Shown piece after piece: positions 23,628 through 34,988 of a stretch of DNA of 64,000 nt (its first letter is position 1; each line of letters opens with the position of its first letter). The stretch is from contig CM070576.1 in the NCBI GenBank assembly GCA_036346355.1, positions 51,383,712-51,447,711 on the forward strand, read 5' to 3'. The DNA is from Rhipidocladum racemiflorum. Lineage: Eukaryota; Streptophyta; Magnoliopsida; Poales; Poaceae. Below the pieces are notes generated by a model, which was not told where the DNA came from, ran no database searches, and saw nothing but the letters and a program-made list of their open reading frames with translations. The translations under genes were made by a program, and so were the position numbers.

Positions 23628-24530
23628 CAAGGTCCCAAATTTCGTTTTCGGTTCATATCTTATCACTCTCCGAAATTTAAAATTTTGACGAAATCTTATT
23701 ATTTCGAACAAAATCCAGAAAAAAAGCAAAATTCAAATTTGCAATTTTTTAACAGATATTTCCAAAATTTCATGCACAAATCCAAAATTTTGTCCAAAAT
23801 TGCCAAATTCTCGGTAAATTTCAACTAAATGAAAAATGATTCAAACAATGTCAAAAAAATTTGAAATTTTTTTCGATGGTTCTGACACATCATTAATATT
23901 TCTATAAAAATTTATAATAATGATCAAGCATGAAAAATTATTAAAAATTCTAACAGTGCTACCGTCCTAATAAAAGGCTACCCAACAAATTTCAACAACA
24001 AAAATTAGTGCAAACCACGTTAAAAGCTATTGAAATTTTTTGTGAATGGTACTGATATATCCATAATATTCCTATAAAATTGTCAAATGATGATCATGCT
24101 TGAGAAATTTTCAAAAATTCAGACGGTGCTATAAAGGCTGACCAATAAATTTCAACCGAATGAAATATGGTTCAAACCACGTTAGAAATTTTTTTAAAAA
24201 AATTGGATGGTATTGGTGCATCACTAATATTCTCATAAAACTTTCATACGATGATCAAGCTTGAAGAATTTTAAAAAATTCTGAAAGTGCTACTGTCTTG
24301 ATAAAAGGCTGACCGGCAAATTTCAACCGAATGAAAAGGGTGTAAACCACTTTAGAAACTTTTGAAATTTTTTGTGAATGATCCTGATACATTCATGATA
24401 TTCTCATAAAATTTTTATATGATGATCAAGCTTGAGAAATTTTTAAAAATTTGAACAGTATTACTGAAAACTGACTAGCAAATTTCAACCGAATAAAAAA
24501 TGGTTCGACACAAGTTTAAATTTTTTGACA
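23628..24530 (+). mobile_element. hAT-like relic, copy 2, expanded by tandem repeats
   Basis: Begins CAAGGTCCCAAATTTCGTTT like copy 1, then passes into the tandem array at 23813. No matching right terminus or 8-bp duplication (the preceding bases are ATCTCCGG) is seen, so the right limit is that of the array. No protein. Assignment to hAT rests on similarity to the flanked copies at 20110 and 63508. Confidence 0.5.
23813..24520. repeat. Tandem array, about 165-bp unit, 4-5 copies
   Basis: Copies begin with AAATTTCAACCGAATGAAA-type sequence near 23816, 23988, 24149, 24317 and 24478. Each continues with a CTGATACATCATTAATATT block, then ATGATCAAGCTTGA and GTGCTACTGTC..ATAAAAGGCTGACC. Diverged 10-25% by eye. 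Unit length is satellite-like. Confidence 0.8.
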
Positions 24531-24930
24531 TGCAATGCAAGCTTGTCTTGATGCCACCTAGTCTCTTCTTCTCTGTGATTATCTCTTTTTTTGGGTTTAT
24601 TTAGGACATGATGCATGCATGTGCGAGTTCTATTGCTTTAATCTATTAATTTGTCATGTAATTTGTTTTTATGGTAAATATGATTGCATATTTGATTTTT
24701 TTTCCCACCTTAACCTTACACAAACAAATATTAGATGGCTGAGGCCTGAGATAACCTTTATGTGAGCATTTTTCTCTCGCTCTGCCATGAATGTGAGGTT
24801 GCCGAGTTTGTACTTTGTTGATGGCACTACTCTAGTACACCACAGATCCTTGAGAACAACAATTTTTAAAATTTTGCACTAAAGTTTGGGAGGTGAGGGA
24901 TCGAACATGCAAGTAAAATGATGCTATTTT
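24531..24930. other. Intergenic, nothing supported
   Basis: No frame, repeat boundary or RNA recognised; TG-rich low-complexity patches only. Confidence 0.3.
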
Positions 24931-24933
24931 TAA

Positions 24934-25104
24934 GGGTGTGTTTGGTTGATGAGATGAGGTTAAATGGGATGGGATGATCCTGTACCATTTGGTTATATTA
25001 TTTTGGGTGAATGAAATGATTCAGTATCTAGAGGGAATATTCCTCAAATTTGTATCACTTCGTCTAGAATGGGATGATTTCATTCAAGCAACCAAACACA
25101 TTGA
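24934..25104. mobile_element. Tourist-type MITE, about 171 bp
   Basis: Left end GGGTGTGTTTGGTTG after TAA (24931-24933). The right end CAACCAAACACATTGA before TAA (25105-25107) has a diverged terminus. The interior is folded: GGGATGGGATGAT...ATCATCCCATTC in inverted order. Typical PIF/Harbinger MITE. Confidence 0.75.
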
Positions 25105-25404
25105 TAACTTTTTTATTAAACTATCTCATATATATACCACTTTGGATACATTACAGCCAAATAAACCCAAAATCATGGATACATTACAGCCTTTCTTTGG
25201 ATCGATCGATGATTTCCAGAGGGCTCATGTTATCATCGCTACAAAGATATGACTGACACCTGCATGAAGATGTAGATTGGTAAACTAATTAATAAACACT
25301 GCCGTCGCTTGCTTAAGGTTTAGACTGTATGCACATATGATGTGAGTGCTCAAGTACTATTAATCTTTTGCACAAACAAATACATATAATGGCCAAAAGG
25401 GAAA

Positions 25405-26302
25405 GGAAATTTTTGTATTTGATACAACTTTTGACCTGTATTCACAAAACGATACAACACTTTCACGTATTTACAAAAAAAAAACCAATTATACCTGGAT
25501 TTTGAAATTCCGGTTTTGAATACCCGGATTTTCAAAAATCGGATATTGCTTATTCAGATTTTCAAAACGATATTGCGTATTTCCGAATTTAAAAATCAAT
25601 ACCCAGTTTTTGAAAAACCGGGTATAGCATACTCGGTTCTCCATTTCCCGGTTAAGCCGTACGCAGTTTTCCAAAAACCGGTATGGTTTTTTTTTGCTCG
25701 AAATCACGGGAATTGATGTAGGCTATATCCGGTTTATCAGGACCCGAATATGAGTCATGACAAAACATGGAAACAACATCGTAAGGAATCGGGTCTTCTT
25801 CTCCCTCTCCTTTACAAAATTCTGTAAAACTCTTCTATCTTTTTAATTGATTGGCAGATTTCCTGTTTTTACTTTCCAAAAAAAAAAAGCATGCTGTGCA
25901 TATATCGATGTTATTTAGCGTTCAGCAATTGGCGTGAGAATTAATATTCTTTCTGGACAGGACTTGTACACACAAATGACAGAGCGCATTGATCATGCGG
26001 TCATCCTGGGCGAGGTTCATGAGGAAATCAAAGCATAGCGAAGATTGCTTTTCATGTTTTGTCCCGACTCATATCCGAAACCAGGTAAACCAGGCATGGC
26101 CTCCACTGATTCCCGTGATTTTTTAAATTCGGAAATACGCAATATCTAGTTTTCGAAAATTCGAATACGCAATATTCATTTTTTGAAAATCCGGGTATTT
26201 AAACCCGGAATTTCATAATCCGAGTATAATTGGATTTTTTACAAAAATGCTGTATCGTTTTATGAATACAGGTCAAAAGTTGTATTAAATACGAAAATTT
26301 TC
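25405..26302. mobile_element. Non-autonomous Mutator-like element with long TIRs
   Basis: 898 bp. Arms of about 250-360 bp are inverted (25405-25765 and 26058-26302). Both ends read GGAAATTTTTGTATTTGATA / GAAAATTTTCGTATTTAATA, followed by ACAACTTTTGACCTGTATTCA. 9-bp duplications AAAGGGAAA (25396-25404) and AAAGGGAAC (26303-26311) match 8 of 9. The middle (25766-26057) is unlike the arms and holds an exon-like stretch, so it fits a Pack-MULE. No transposase. Confidence 0.9.
25961..26038 (+). pseudogene. Terminal-exon-like insert inside the MULE
   Basis: After a pyrimidine-rich stretch and CTGGACAG, a good 3' splice site, 25 codons (starting DLYTQMTERIDHAVI, ending EEIKA) run to a TAG at 26036-26038. 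Amphipathic, codon use unlike the AT-rich arms. It looks like the last exon of a host gene captured by the transposon. The parent gene is not recognised. Confidence 0.4.
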
Positions 26303-26327
26303 AAAGGGAACAAAAGGAAGAAGAGCT

Positions 26328-26390
26328 GGGTACTCGCCCTTGACCTACTATGTGCTAACAGCCAAGGGTGGACACCAGCTGAGCTACATA
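26328..26390 (-). pseudogene. tRNA-like relic 1
   Basis: The minus strand reads TAGCTCAGCTGG (box A-like), then TAGGTCAAGGGCGAGTACCC (box B-like), the layout of a tRNA or a tRNA-derived SINE head. Stems do not pair well enough for a functional tRNA. Confidence 0.4.
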
Positions 26391-26460
26391 ACTTGTGGTG
26401 ATTTGTGAATGTTATTCTCTTTAGATTCGAATGCCTTAAAATCCAAAATAAATTGCGCGC

Positions 26461-26525
26461 TCGATTGGAATCGAACTGGCGACCTCTCAAATGCGAAGCA
26501 ACCCTACCATTTGAGCTAATCCTCG
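26461..26525 (-). pseudogene. tRNA-like relic 2
   Basis: The minus strand has TTAGCTCAAATGGTAGGG (D-arm-like) and GCCAGTTCGATTCCAAT (T-arm-like) at the correct spacing, 70 bp from relic 1 in the same orientation. The T and acceptor stems are disrupted. Confidence 0.45.
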
Positions 26526-26529
26526 GTCC

Positions 26530-27530
26530 GGTTCAAATCAAGTTCTAAGGACATCAAATACAATCCATTTTGCAGTGATTTCGGCCCACAATCCATCCTG
26601 AAATCTCGACGAAATGTCACTGAAATTTTCATAATCACTTTAGCAATCTATTTTTTTTTATTAAAAATAATTATTCGCCGGGATCTAGAATCTTCGAATG
26701 GAGGCCGAAATCCATTCTGATCTTTGGTCTCCGGCGGGTCACGCTCCGACCACCTCCGTTCAGAAACCGGGAGCATGGGCACGCACTGCATGGACGGCGA
26801 GCCGCAGTGTCCCGCCGGTGGTTGCTCGTGCTACATCAGGCATGGGTGGTGCACATTTTGTGCGTGCGTTTTCTCCAGCCTCTAGTGGCGCTTTAGCCGT
26901 TTTTTCAAGCCTCTGAAAACGCGACACCTTGGCTGACGTGGTAGTCGGGTTATTCCTTTTTGCTACTTTGACCAAGTATACCAGTAGTACTGGAGTACTC
27001 CATGGTCTAAATCGAGGGGGTTATTGTTTATTCCTTATGGTTAACTAGCTACTCCCCTTTTTTTTGACGGAATTATGGCTTAACTACTTCGTTGAAACTT
27101 CTGAAAAGGCTCTACCACCTTCAGTCCAACATGGTAAAAAGCTTCATTGCTGGACGGTTTAGGCAGGTTAATTCTTTACCGATTGGTTTAGGCCTTCTCG
27201 TAGCGGTTTAAGTACAGTACAGGAGTGCCTGCGATGCTTGTGTTGTGTCCTCCGTGGCTTCATGGGGGCAGCAAACGATAGGCTAGGCCGGCCTCCTACG
27301 CCATCGAAATACTAGTACAGTATTCATCAACCTTCCAGACCAACCAACCAGCTGAAGAGTTACATCGGAATATTAGTACGGTCGTGCAATTGAGCCATAC
27401 TTATCATAGAAATAGTACCGCTCCAACTAATATATTGTTTAAATATTGTGCTATTCGGTAGCACGCCGGACTTTTTACTGTGAAATACAGAGAGTGCATT
27501 CCTAGCTATTATTGCCATCTTTAACACGAT
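26530..27530. other. Intergenic DNA with a GC-rich patch
   Basis: 26690-26930 is GC-rich and open in several frames. One plus frame (about 26720-26916) is cysteine-rich near its end, but no start context, intron or family is supported. The remainder shows no gene. Confidence 0.35.
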
Positions 27531-27535
27531 GGCTG

Positions 27536-28785
27536 TGTTAGGGAAACGGAGAGTCTACTCTAACGTAAATTCAAAAAAATTTATCGTGTAACAAATGAAT
27601 CATTGCAAATTATAGATTACAAAATTGTCACTAGACTTGCAGATCTATAGCAGAAGTAGAGTCGATGTAACGCGGTGGTGCAGATGTAATCGTACTAGCC
27701 TCGTACCTCCTTTGACTTGCGGATCGCCCTAACGTTGAAGCCTCGTAGCAACGCCTCCAAGGTATCACACGTACGAGGCATGAACACCACGCTCCGGAGT
27801 GTTAGCGTCGGTTGCGCGGTTCTAGGCGGAGGAAGGGTGGTGGCTAGGGTTTCGAGAATTTCAATTTTTTACTGTCTCTTAACCCTAAAGCCAGCACTAC
27901 ATCCCTTTAAATAGACGCCCCATAATGGGCTATACATTAAAGACCCAATAGGGACATAAAACCCATCAAATTTTGGGTCACCATCCGAATTAAGTCACAG
28001 CCCTTTAAGCATGCGATCCTATAGGTTCACGTATGCCTAGACATGGCTCGAGTACTCTCACTCGACCATTAACTGATAGCGATCCCTAGAAGGGCGTGCC
28101 GACTCCCGAGTATATATAAAGATCACATCGAACGAACATAAACAATGTTTAGTTATATGCATATCCCTTTGCCTCATGATATCGGTCAAACTCAAGACGA
28201 GTACATACCATCCTTGTTTAGTTAGCTTGACCATTCTTTCTCGATCATGTGACTCAGAGTCCTCAACTAATGTTAACTATTTAACCGTGAGTAGATGATC
28301 ATGCATTTCTAGAATCCGACAACTCAAGAGGCATAGAGATATCTTTCTCATTGAATGGAGGGGCAAATCTTATCTTCATCAACCATGCTACGCAGCATGC
28401 TTCATGACAAACCCGAAAACCACCTTTAACTGCACAGTTACGAAATATCGTTTAGCAACCCCTAAGTAAGTCATTACACAACTCGAGTACACGCGCCAAT
28501 CTCGAGTCTAAGGATGTAGCATACACTTTGTATATAGGACCAACTGATGACAAGAAGATTACAACGTTCTCACAGTGTCTCAAGGTGGGTCCATCCAACT
28601 CCATATTTTCTAACATGTGTCTATATTATTGGTTTGATATCTCCATACCTATGACCCGTGAAACACAGTCATCAACCAATATATATACTTGCTAATAAAT
28701 AACAATGATAATATGCAAGATAATTAATCATGAATATAGGGAAATATAATCATCTCTATAATTACCTCTGGAGTATATTCTAATA
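27536..28785 (-). mobile_element. Solo LTR of a Ty1/copia retrotransposon
   Basis: 1250 bp flanked by GGCTG at 27531-27535 and 28786-28790. On the minus strand it starts TATTAGAATATACTCCAGAG, comparable to the BARE/Angela-type start TGTTGGAAATATGCCCTAGA with TG decayed to TA, and ends CCCTAACA. Other grass copia-LTR blocks are readable, such as TTGAGTTGTCGG near 28318-28329 reversed. Minus-strand TATA candidates lie at 27905-27912 and 28112-28122. No internal domain. Confidence 0.9.
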
Positions 28786-28999
28786 GGCTGGACATGATGT
28801 AAATAGACAGGTAATTTTTGGCCAAATAGATCTTTTTTTCATAAGCGAACTCCGCATGAGCCGAAGCTAGAGAGGTAACAACGAGGCTTAATATCCAAAA
28901 CCGCGTGCTACAGCCTACAGCTCTTATGTTTAGGTTGATGGAAAATGACCAGGTAACAAAACAAGCATATGACAAGATACCAAATCCGAAGGCATGAAT

Positions 29000-29097
29000 T
29001 AAAGCCCCGTTTAAAACGTGTGGATTTTTCCCGATATCCACAGGAATTTAACCACTTTTTCTATTAAATTACTACGTCCTAATTAAACGAGGCTTTA
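29000..29097. mobile_element. Short foldback/MITE-like element
   Basis: 98 bp bounded by a 15-bp inverted repeat with one mismatch, TAAAGCCCCGTTTAA and TTAAACGAGGCTTTA. Target duplication unclear (AAT/CCG flanks). It may be a Tourist derivative. Confidence 0.4.
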
Positions 29098-29682
29098 CCG
29101 TTTGCTCTCGTTGAGTTATAGCTATGAGTAGTTAATTATTTCCTTGACATGTCACTAGTTTTTTTTAGAAGAACTAGCTTGTGCAAGAAATGAGCATCCA
29201 GTGTCCGATCTCCAGCCGCTCGATCCAACGATCGTGAGCGGTGCACGGTGCAACGCTCCCCTGGTCTTTTCGTTCTTCAAGTTGAAGGAAGATGATCGAT
29301 CCGTTCCGCTGTACCCTGGCCCACGTGAAAGCTTTGGTCGTCCGGTGTGGTCCCGCTCCACGCATCTCACACATGTAGCCACGTAGCCCTTACTTCGTGC
29401 AACCACCGGCCGATGGACGCCTGGTCCCGCGCGTACATACGTCACAAGGTGGTCCAAGAGAAGTATAATAGTAAAATCTACTATAGACTAATATATTTTT
29501 ATACGAAACTGACTACTAGATAAGAGATTGCTCTTTTCTCTTTTATATTTTCTCACTCTTCTTATAGACCAAAGGTAAGGTGATTTTATTGTATATATCC
29601 TAAGTATTGAGAAGTATATATCAATCGGTTCGTATAAAGATTAAGCTGATGAGCAAAGACGAACAATTCACTTATACTTTGA
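29098..29682. other. Intergenic, no gene supported
   Basis: 29200-29460 is GC-richer and open on both strands, without splice or family support. 29460-29660 is AT-rich. Confidence 0.35.
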
Positions 29683-31496
29683 CACCGAGTTATCACAGAC
29701 GGTTTTGAAAGCCCGTCTGTGATGAGGAACATCGCTGGCAGTTCTATAGTGAAATCGTCAGTAGCATCACCACAGATGGTTGTAACTACAAACCGTCTGT
29801 GATATGCAGTAACACCACAGACGATTTTAGTACAAAACCATCATATCTATCCATCATAGATGGTTCTAATTACGAACCGTCTGTGATATCAACTGAACTA
29901 CTATATAAACATACTGATAGAGGTTCGTCGCACAGATCACCAAGTCCTAGCGCGTTTCGCCTCCACCAAACCCTAGCCCCCGACATCCTCCTCCCGAGCA
30001 CCACCTCCTCTCCGACGTCCTCCTCGGCACACCTCCTCTCCGATGTCCTCCTCCCTGGCACCACCTCCTCTCCAGCGTCCTCCCCGGCATCCTCCTCCCC
30101 ATAAAGATGAGATCAATTTCTATCTGGTTTCCGAGTTCCTTACAAGATTTTTCTTTCTAATTAACGTATCTGTTTGGTTGTTTGTGTTGTGCATCCAAGG
30201 TCTAAGAGCTCTATAAGCTAATTTAGCAATAAACTTTAAGGATGACATTTCTTTGTTCTGGCTACTATATCCTAGTATCAGAGGGTACTTTATGGGTTTT
30301 TTTTTTGTTGATGAATCAATTATTTTGAGTAGATTTTGTTCTTGATTGGGTTTCTAATTGGTGATTGGTGAATGATCTAGTAAACATGGTTTTCTACGAT
30401 ATCATGGTTAGTAAGTAGAGCTCTAAATATAGGGGCATCCCTTCTTACCGACAATCCAATATGATTTCTTGGGTAAATAGTTTCCTTTGATAATTTTAGC
30501 CCATAATAATTCAAGAGTTGTAAGTAAACACCAAGTATATTCCAAAGATCTGATAATTAGATATCTTGTCCACTTAATCCAACAAGCAGATGGTGCCTCA
30601 TATGAAACAATCAAACATTTTGTCACTAGGTGTTTGTACATATAGTAATGGTAGCATAACATGAACTAAGACTAATCAGCAGCAAGGCTAACCTCATCCA
30701 TGCATTATAATGATAAATGATTGATCAAATAAAGTAGCTGCACCTTGTCATATGGACGCTTTGTTGGTCAGTTCTGTACAACCGCAATATTGTTTGGTGA
30801 GGCCAGCACATTAATTTCTAATATGAGTTGCAAGATCAAACAAGAACTATACAATGACTTAATCAACTCTATACGATGAAGTTAATCAACTTTATAATTC
30901 AAGAAGTTATGATGTCTATGGTATTCTCGTTCGGGGGGTGAGGATGAAGTGGAAGCGATAAATCAGAGTATGACAACGTTTAGGACAAACTATGAAACAA
31001 AATGAATTTTGTCTTAGAAACCATTAACATTATAAAAAGGAGATGAAATCGCTATAAATATTCATATTTTAAAACGATCCTGATCAGACAAGCTGTTGTC
31101 TCGATGCATTTATGATGTTTAGATATTCAATTATAAAATATATAACTGGTTGTGCCTTATAAACGTCATTGCAGAAATATCTAAGCAGATAAAAATTTCG
31201 AACAATAAATACTAATGATGAAAGTTCTGCTGAGGTGTAGGGGAAAAATGAGATCACATATGGTTCTAATTAGAAACCGTCTGTGATATTATAGTATCAC
31301 AGACGATTCTAGTAAAGAACCGTCTGTGATTTGTACCACAATACAGATGGTTCTAGAACCGTCTGTGAGTTGAGTTTCACTAACAATTCAAGAACCGTCT
31401 GTGATACATCATTGGTATAACTGACACATGTTCACAGACGGTTCATAAAACCATCAGTGATCACTTTTACAACCGTCTATGATATCTGTAATAGTG
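29683..31496. mobile_element. Non-autonomous CACTA-like (En/Spm) element
   Basis: The right end on the minus strand starts CACTATTACAGATATCATAG. The left end starts about CACCGAGTTATCACAGACGG. Both subterminal regions (29692-29905 and 31258-31487) carry many direct and inverted ACCGTCTGTGAT / ATCACAGACGGTT copies, often in facing pairs separated by 8-14 bp. Dense subterminal repeats with CACTA termini are typical of the family. No transposase is present. The left terminus is decayed and no 3-bp duplication was confirmed. Confidence 0.7.
29985..30105 (+). repeat. Degenerate CTCCTCC-type tandem repeat in the CACTA element
   Basis: Imperfect repeats of about 30-40 bp (GCACCACCTCCTCTCC... CGTCCTCCTC) produce a Ser/Pro/Thr-rich open frame. 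Interpreted as low-complexity DNA. Confidence 0.6.
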
Positions 31497-33351
31497 ATCG
31501 TCGGCGTGCGGCGTGGCCGATCCCATTATTATCGGTGGAATCCTCCTATCACCATTCGCCCGCCGATCGTCGGGTGCACGTACGGCTAGCTGCAGCGACG
31601 CCGAGCCGCCGACCGAGCGTGCTACTTTCCTAGCTCCAGCTGCTGACCGCGTCGTCATGGCGCCATGTGGATGGATGGGCGAGCTGTAGGGGGAGCAGCA
31701 GCGCCTCGTGGACGCGCCTAGCCATCGGCCGAGGTAGTAGCCAGTAGCGTAGGACTGCTTAGTCAACCGGATTTAAATTCGCTACTGACAGCATGTAAGG
31801 CCACGCGAATTTGCAACCGGTAGATCTCAATAGTCCCAGGTGTCATGTCGTACGAGAAGAAATCGTGTTTTTTTCCGAGCAAATAGGGCTAGACCATTAT
31901 GCCTCGTTGAATAGTTTGGGTATCAAATTGATAGGCTTGAAATGTCTGCCTCGTGGAAGAAGCCAAAATCAGCCGGGGATGCAGATTGCAGGTCACCGGT
32001 GGATTCCATCTGTTGGACAAAGTCGACTAAACCAACTTTTTTTTTATTAGATTATTTATTGTTTTTGGATAATACGTAGTATTCTAGTCTATAACAATAA
32101 ATGGTCTTGGAAAAAGTTACAGAAAAATAATCTTGAAATTGTATAATAACATATATTTAGAATAAAATTCGAAAGCTAGAACGACATGCATTTAACAAAA
32201 GAGCGAGTACTAATTAGCTATGTTCCTTGTGGCTCATGTCATGGAAAGTCCCAGTGCAAGCAGTCAAGCACGGTGAAATGGCTGGCTTTACATGGCAATA
32301 AGTTGTAGTCCTCAACCGCTACCAGACCGCCCATGCGATCGACCGCATTTCTGACTGATACTAACCGGCACGGGTTCACTGTTTACCAACAGTCGAGCGA
32401 TCGATGTCTCTTACCTACATTTACTACTACTGGGAAGGAAAAGTTTAGTCAAAACCTTTTCATGTTTGTCAACACCCCAATTAAACAACACCAGAGCCAT
32501 GAATGCGTGACGATGCCGATTAATTGCAATGCGTGTGTGTGCGCGCGCGCATATACGCTGCGTTCGGTTATGTGATTCTGCCCCTGCCACGCCAGACTAA
32601 TTTTGCGGGAACGTACGACTCGCAACATGTAACTTCATTAAAAATGTAAAGTCAGTATATTTTTTTTCAATAGGATGTTCAGAAATTACATTTTTTTTAA
32701 GGCATTCACAAATTTACTTAAACACTGATGAATCAGGAAGGTCCATACATCAGGAAGCAGGTAGTGTGCTAGCAATATCTACCTGTACACACGTACCAAT
32801 GCTCAAGCGGCATGAACACCGGCCTCGGAAAAGAACATACTTACATAACTGAATATATTCACGGATCGATGTACTACTAAACTGACCAACATAGTAGTAG
32901 TGCAATAAAAGCACACTAGATCAGTACTCCTACCATACATACTTGTCTTAGTACGCAATCCCACAGCAATTGCCCAGGATCTGTACTTGAGTTGGTCCCG
33001 GGCTCCAACCCCACGAAACTGCAACTTGATTGACTATGGGAGCCCGCGAGGACATCCAGCTAGATATAGCCAGGTCATGAGACCGAGGCGTGCCCCATAT
33101 AGCGTCAGGGCTAGAGAGTGGAGACAGCTATAGCTGAGCAGGTGAGGAGGCACAGTGCCGCAGGCGTACAGCTTGGCGCTACTGCTAGCTTAGTACACAT
33201 TACAATAGTCCGAAACGAGATCGCGGGCTCACGGATATCAGGGATCTGGGTCGATGGAGTGGTTTGCGCCTACACTGTTCTGAGATGCGATCCATCTGAT
33301 AAGGACCCTTCGCCACTAAAATGATCTACGCAGAGTTGCTGGGTTAAGGTT
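31497..33351. other. Intergenic DNA with a GC-rich island
   Basis: 31497-31770 is GC-rich and open on the minus strand (99 codons), without a known domain. 32535-32560 has a TG/CG dinucleotide run. 33118-33324 is an open frame of 68 codons with a VHITIVRNEIAGSRISGIWV stretch that recalls parallel beta-helix coils, but too little for a call. Confidence 0.3.
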
Positions 33352-33480
33352 CCAAATTTTATTTTTGCTATGTGTTTTAGAGGCGGTCGAAATTTGAAAT
33401 CTTGACGAGATTTCAAAATTTTAAATAAAATTAGGATAAAATTCAAAAATTAGATTTCAAATTTGATCATGTTTCAACCC
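33352..33480 (+). mobile_element. hAT-like end relic
   Basis: TAAGGTTCCAAATTTTATTT start and AAATCTTGACGAGATTTC interior match the 63508-63892 element and copy 2 at 23628. The right end is lost. Confidence 0.4.
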
Positions 33481-33767
33481 ATACCGAGCCAATGCTCTGC
33501 TTCACACTCCTCCCCTTTTTTGCCCACTGATGTCTGTCAATCCTTGGTTACACGGTGCCACGGGACGTACCAACGTTATAATCTCCTACCACCTGCGGTC
33601 TTTCTCATTGCAAGGAACTCCAAAACATCTTGAACAACACACCGCTGAATCTCCTCCATCCCTCCTGGAGGAGCAACTACCATCACCATGCTCATACCTA
33701 CCACATGTCCAGCTTCTAAATTCTGCCTCCTCACTGAAGGTAGCCATGGCATGTTGGAGTTGGAGCC

Positions 33768-34013
33768 AAGGTTTTTTTTTTTGCCTTTTCTATTTTCTAC
33801 AATTTAAATGGCTCAACATCTCAAAACTTTATTTTTTTTTCAAAAAAATATTTACACTGGAGGTCATAAAGCTATTGTTACTAATTTTAGGGAATTTTTG
33901 GATAATTTTTTTTCAAATTTTTTATCGGTAAACCGAGTGGTTTTATTTCTCAAACCGCGGCAGTAAGCTCAGTTTTTGCGGTTTTCGAGTGGTTTTTGTC
34001 GATTTTTGAAACC
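33768..34013 (-). mobile_element. Probable hAT-like element, decayed
   Basis: The right end, read backwards, is CAGGGTTTCAAAAATCGACA, like the right end at 20487. A left end candidate is CAAGGTTTTTTTTTTTGCC. No 8-bp duplication matches, so the borders are tentative. Confidence 0.45.
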
Positions 34014-34080
34014 CTGTTCGAAATAGTAGGAGCCTGTAATGAAAAGTCAGATGAAGCAAGTGGACAATAAGATACTTTAA

Positions 34081-34345
34081 GGCCCTTTTTTGGGGCTTTA
34101 AGCCAGCTTCAGCTTCTGAAAAGCTAGCAAACCCCCTGAATAGCTCAACTTTTAAATGGCTTTTGGCATAATCTAAAAATCATATATAAAAGCTAAAGGC
34201 TGGGTTGGACCTGCTTTTGCAGTTTATTGCTAAGAAAAAATAGCTATTTGTTAAACAGTCTCTTATAAAAAATTATAGCTACTTTTCGGTCCAAAAAACC
34301 AAAAAGGAGCTTTTTAGAAAAGATATTGCTCTTTCAAACAAGCCC
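34081..34345. mobile_element. Tourist-type MITE, 265 bp
   Basis: GGCCCTTTTTTGGGGCTTTA at the left, reversed GGGCTTGTTTGAAAGAGC at the right, TAA at 34078-34080 and 34346-34348. The interior AGCTTCAGCTTCTGAAAAGC is the usual grass PIF/Harbinger MITE composition. Confidence 0.85.
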
Positions 34346-34348
34346 TAA

Positions 34349-34743
34349 GTATTAGTCATGAACAAATGTGTCTCAGCATCCACCGAAAAAGCACACGCCT
34401 ATGCTCAGTTATAGCTTGCTAGCCTCCGTTGACAGACAGATAAGTTTGACCGATAGGTTTCTGTCGTCAAACGAATCAGCAATATATCTATATTTATGTA
34501 ATTTTATATCTATATTTATGTAATTTTCTATGTATTTTTCTTGTGATTTTATTTTAAATCGTATTATTTTAAAGAATCGGACATGGAAGCTAATCGGGCA
34601 GGTAAAGAAATTCACCTTATGGCAGGCTGACGTAGCACATGTCCATCTAGGCTTCTAGCGCGACATTTGTGGAAATTCCGTTCGTGATCTTCTCCAGCTC
34701 TTCGTGCCCGTTTAGGGTGGGGGATCTCAGCCCACTGGTGTAT
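34349..34743. other. Intergenic, no gene
   Basis: A duplicated ATCTATATTTATGTAATTTT (34486-34526) is the only structure seen. Confidence 0.35.
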
Positions 34744-34748
34744 TATAC

Positions 34749-34988
34749 TGTTAGACAACCTCGCTATCGAATAGTCCGGGGTTGCCTAATAGATCTCAAG
34801 TGGAGAATAGACAGGGAGAAAGAGAGACACAATATGAGGAGGAACCAGGCCTGCTTTATTATTCTGTATGCTCAGTACAAAGGGGTAGCCTTGCCTCCTA
34901 TATATAAGCGGTTCATAGAGATAAGGAAGAGTCCATATCGGATCTGGATCCGCTTCCTAACGAGGATACTGAATCCGCTTTCCTAACA
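34749..34988 (-). repeat. 3' LTR of the copia element
   Basis: 240 bp, TGTTAG...CTAACA ends. Contains TATATATA (34900-34907) and repeated ATCCG(C/T)TTCCTAAC units near the end. Confidence 0.93.

Noticed and set aside
26461..26525. Functional tRNA gene
   Set aside because: D- and T-arm motifs are present, but the T stem and acceptor stem do not pair.
26720..26916. Frame with a cysteine-rich C-terminus (CPAGGCSCYIRHGWCTFCAC) resembling a small secreted peptide
   Set aside because: No start context or signal peptide, a stop just upstream, and GC-rich DNA that opens several frames. The spacing fits no family I can name.
29799..30104. Ser/Pro-rich 101-codon frame
   Set aside because: Caused by imperfect CTCCTCC tandem repeats inside the CACTA-like element.
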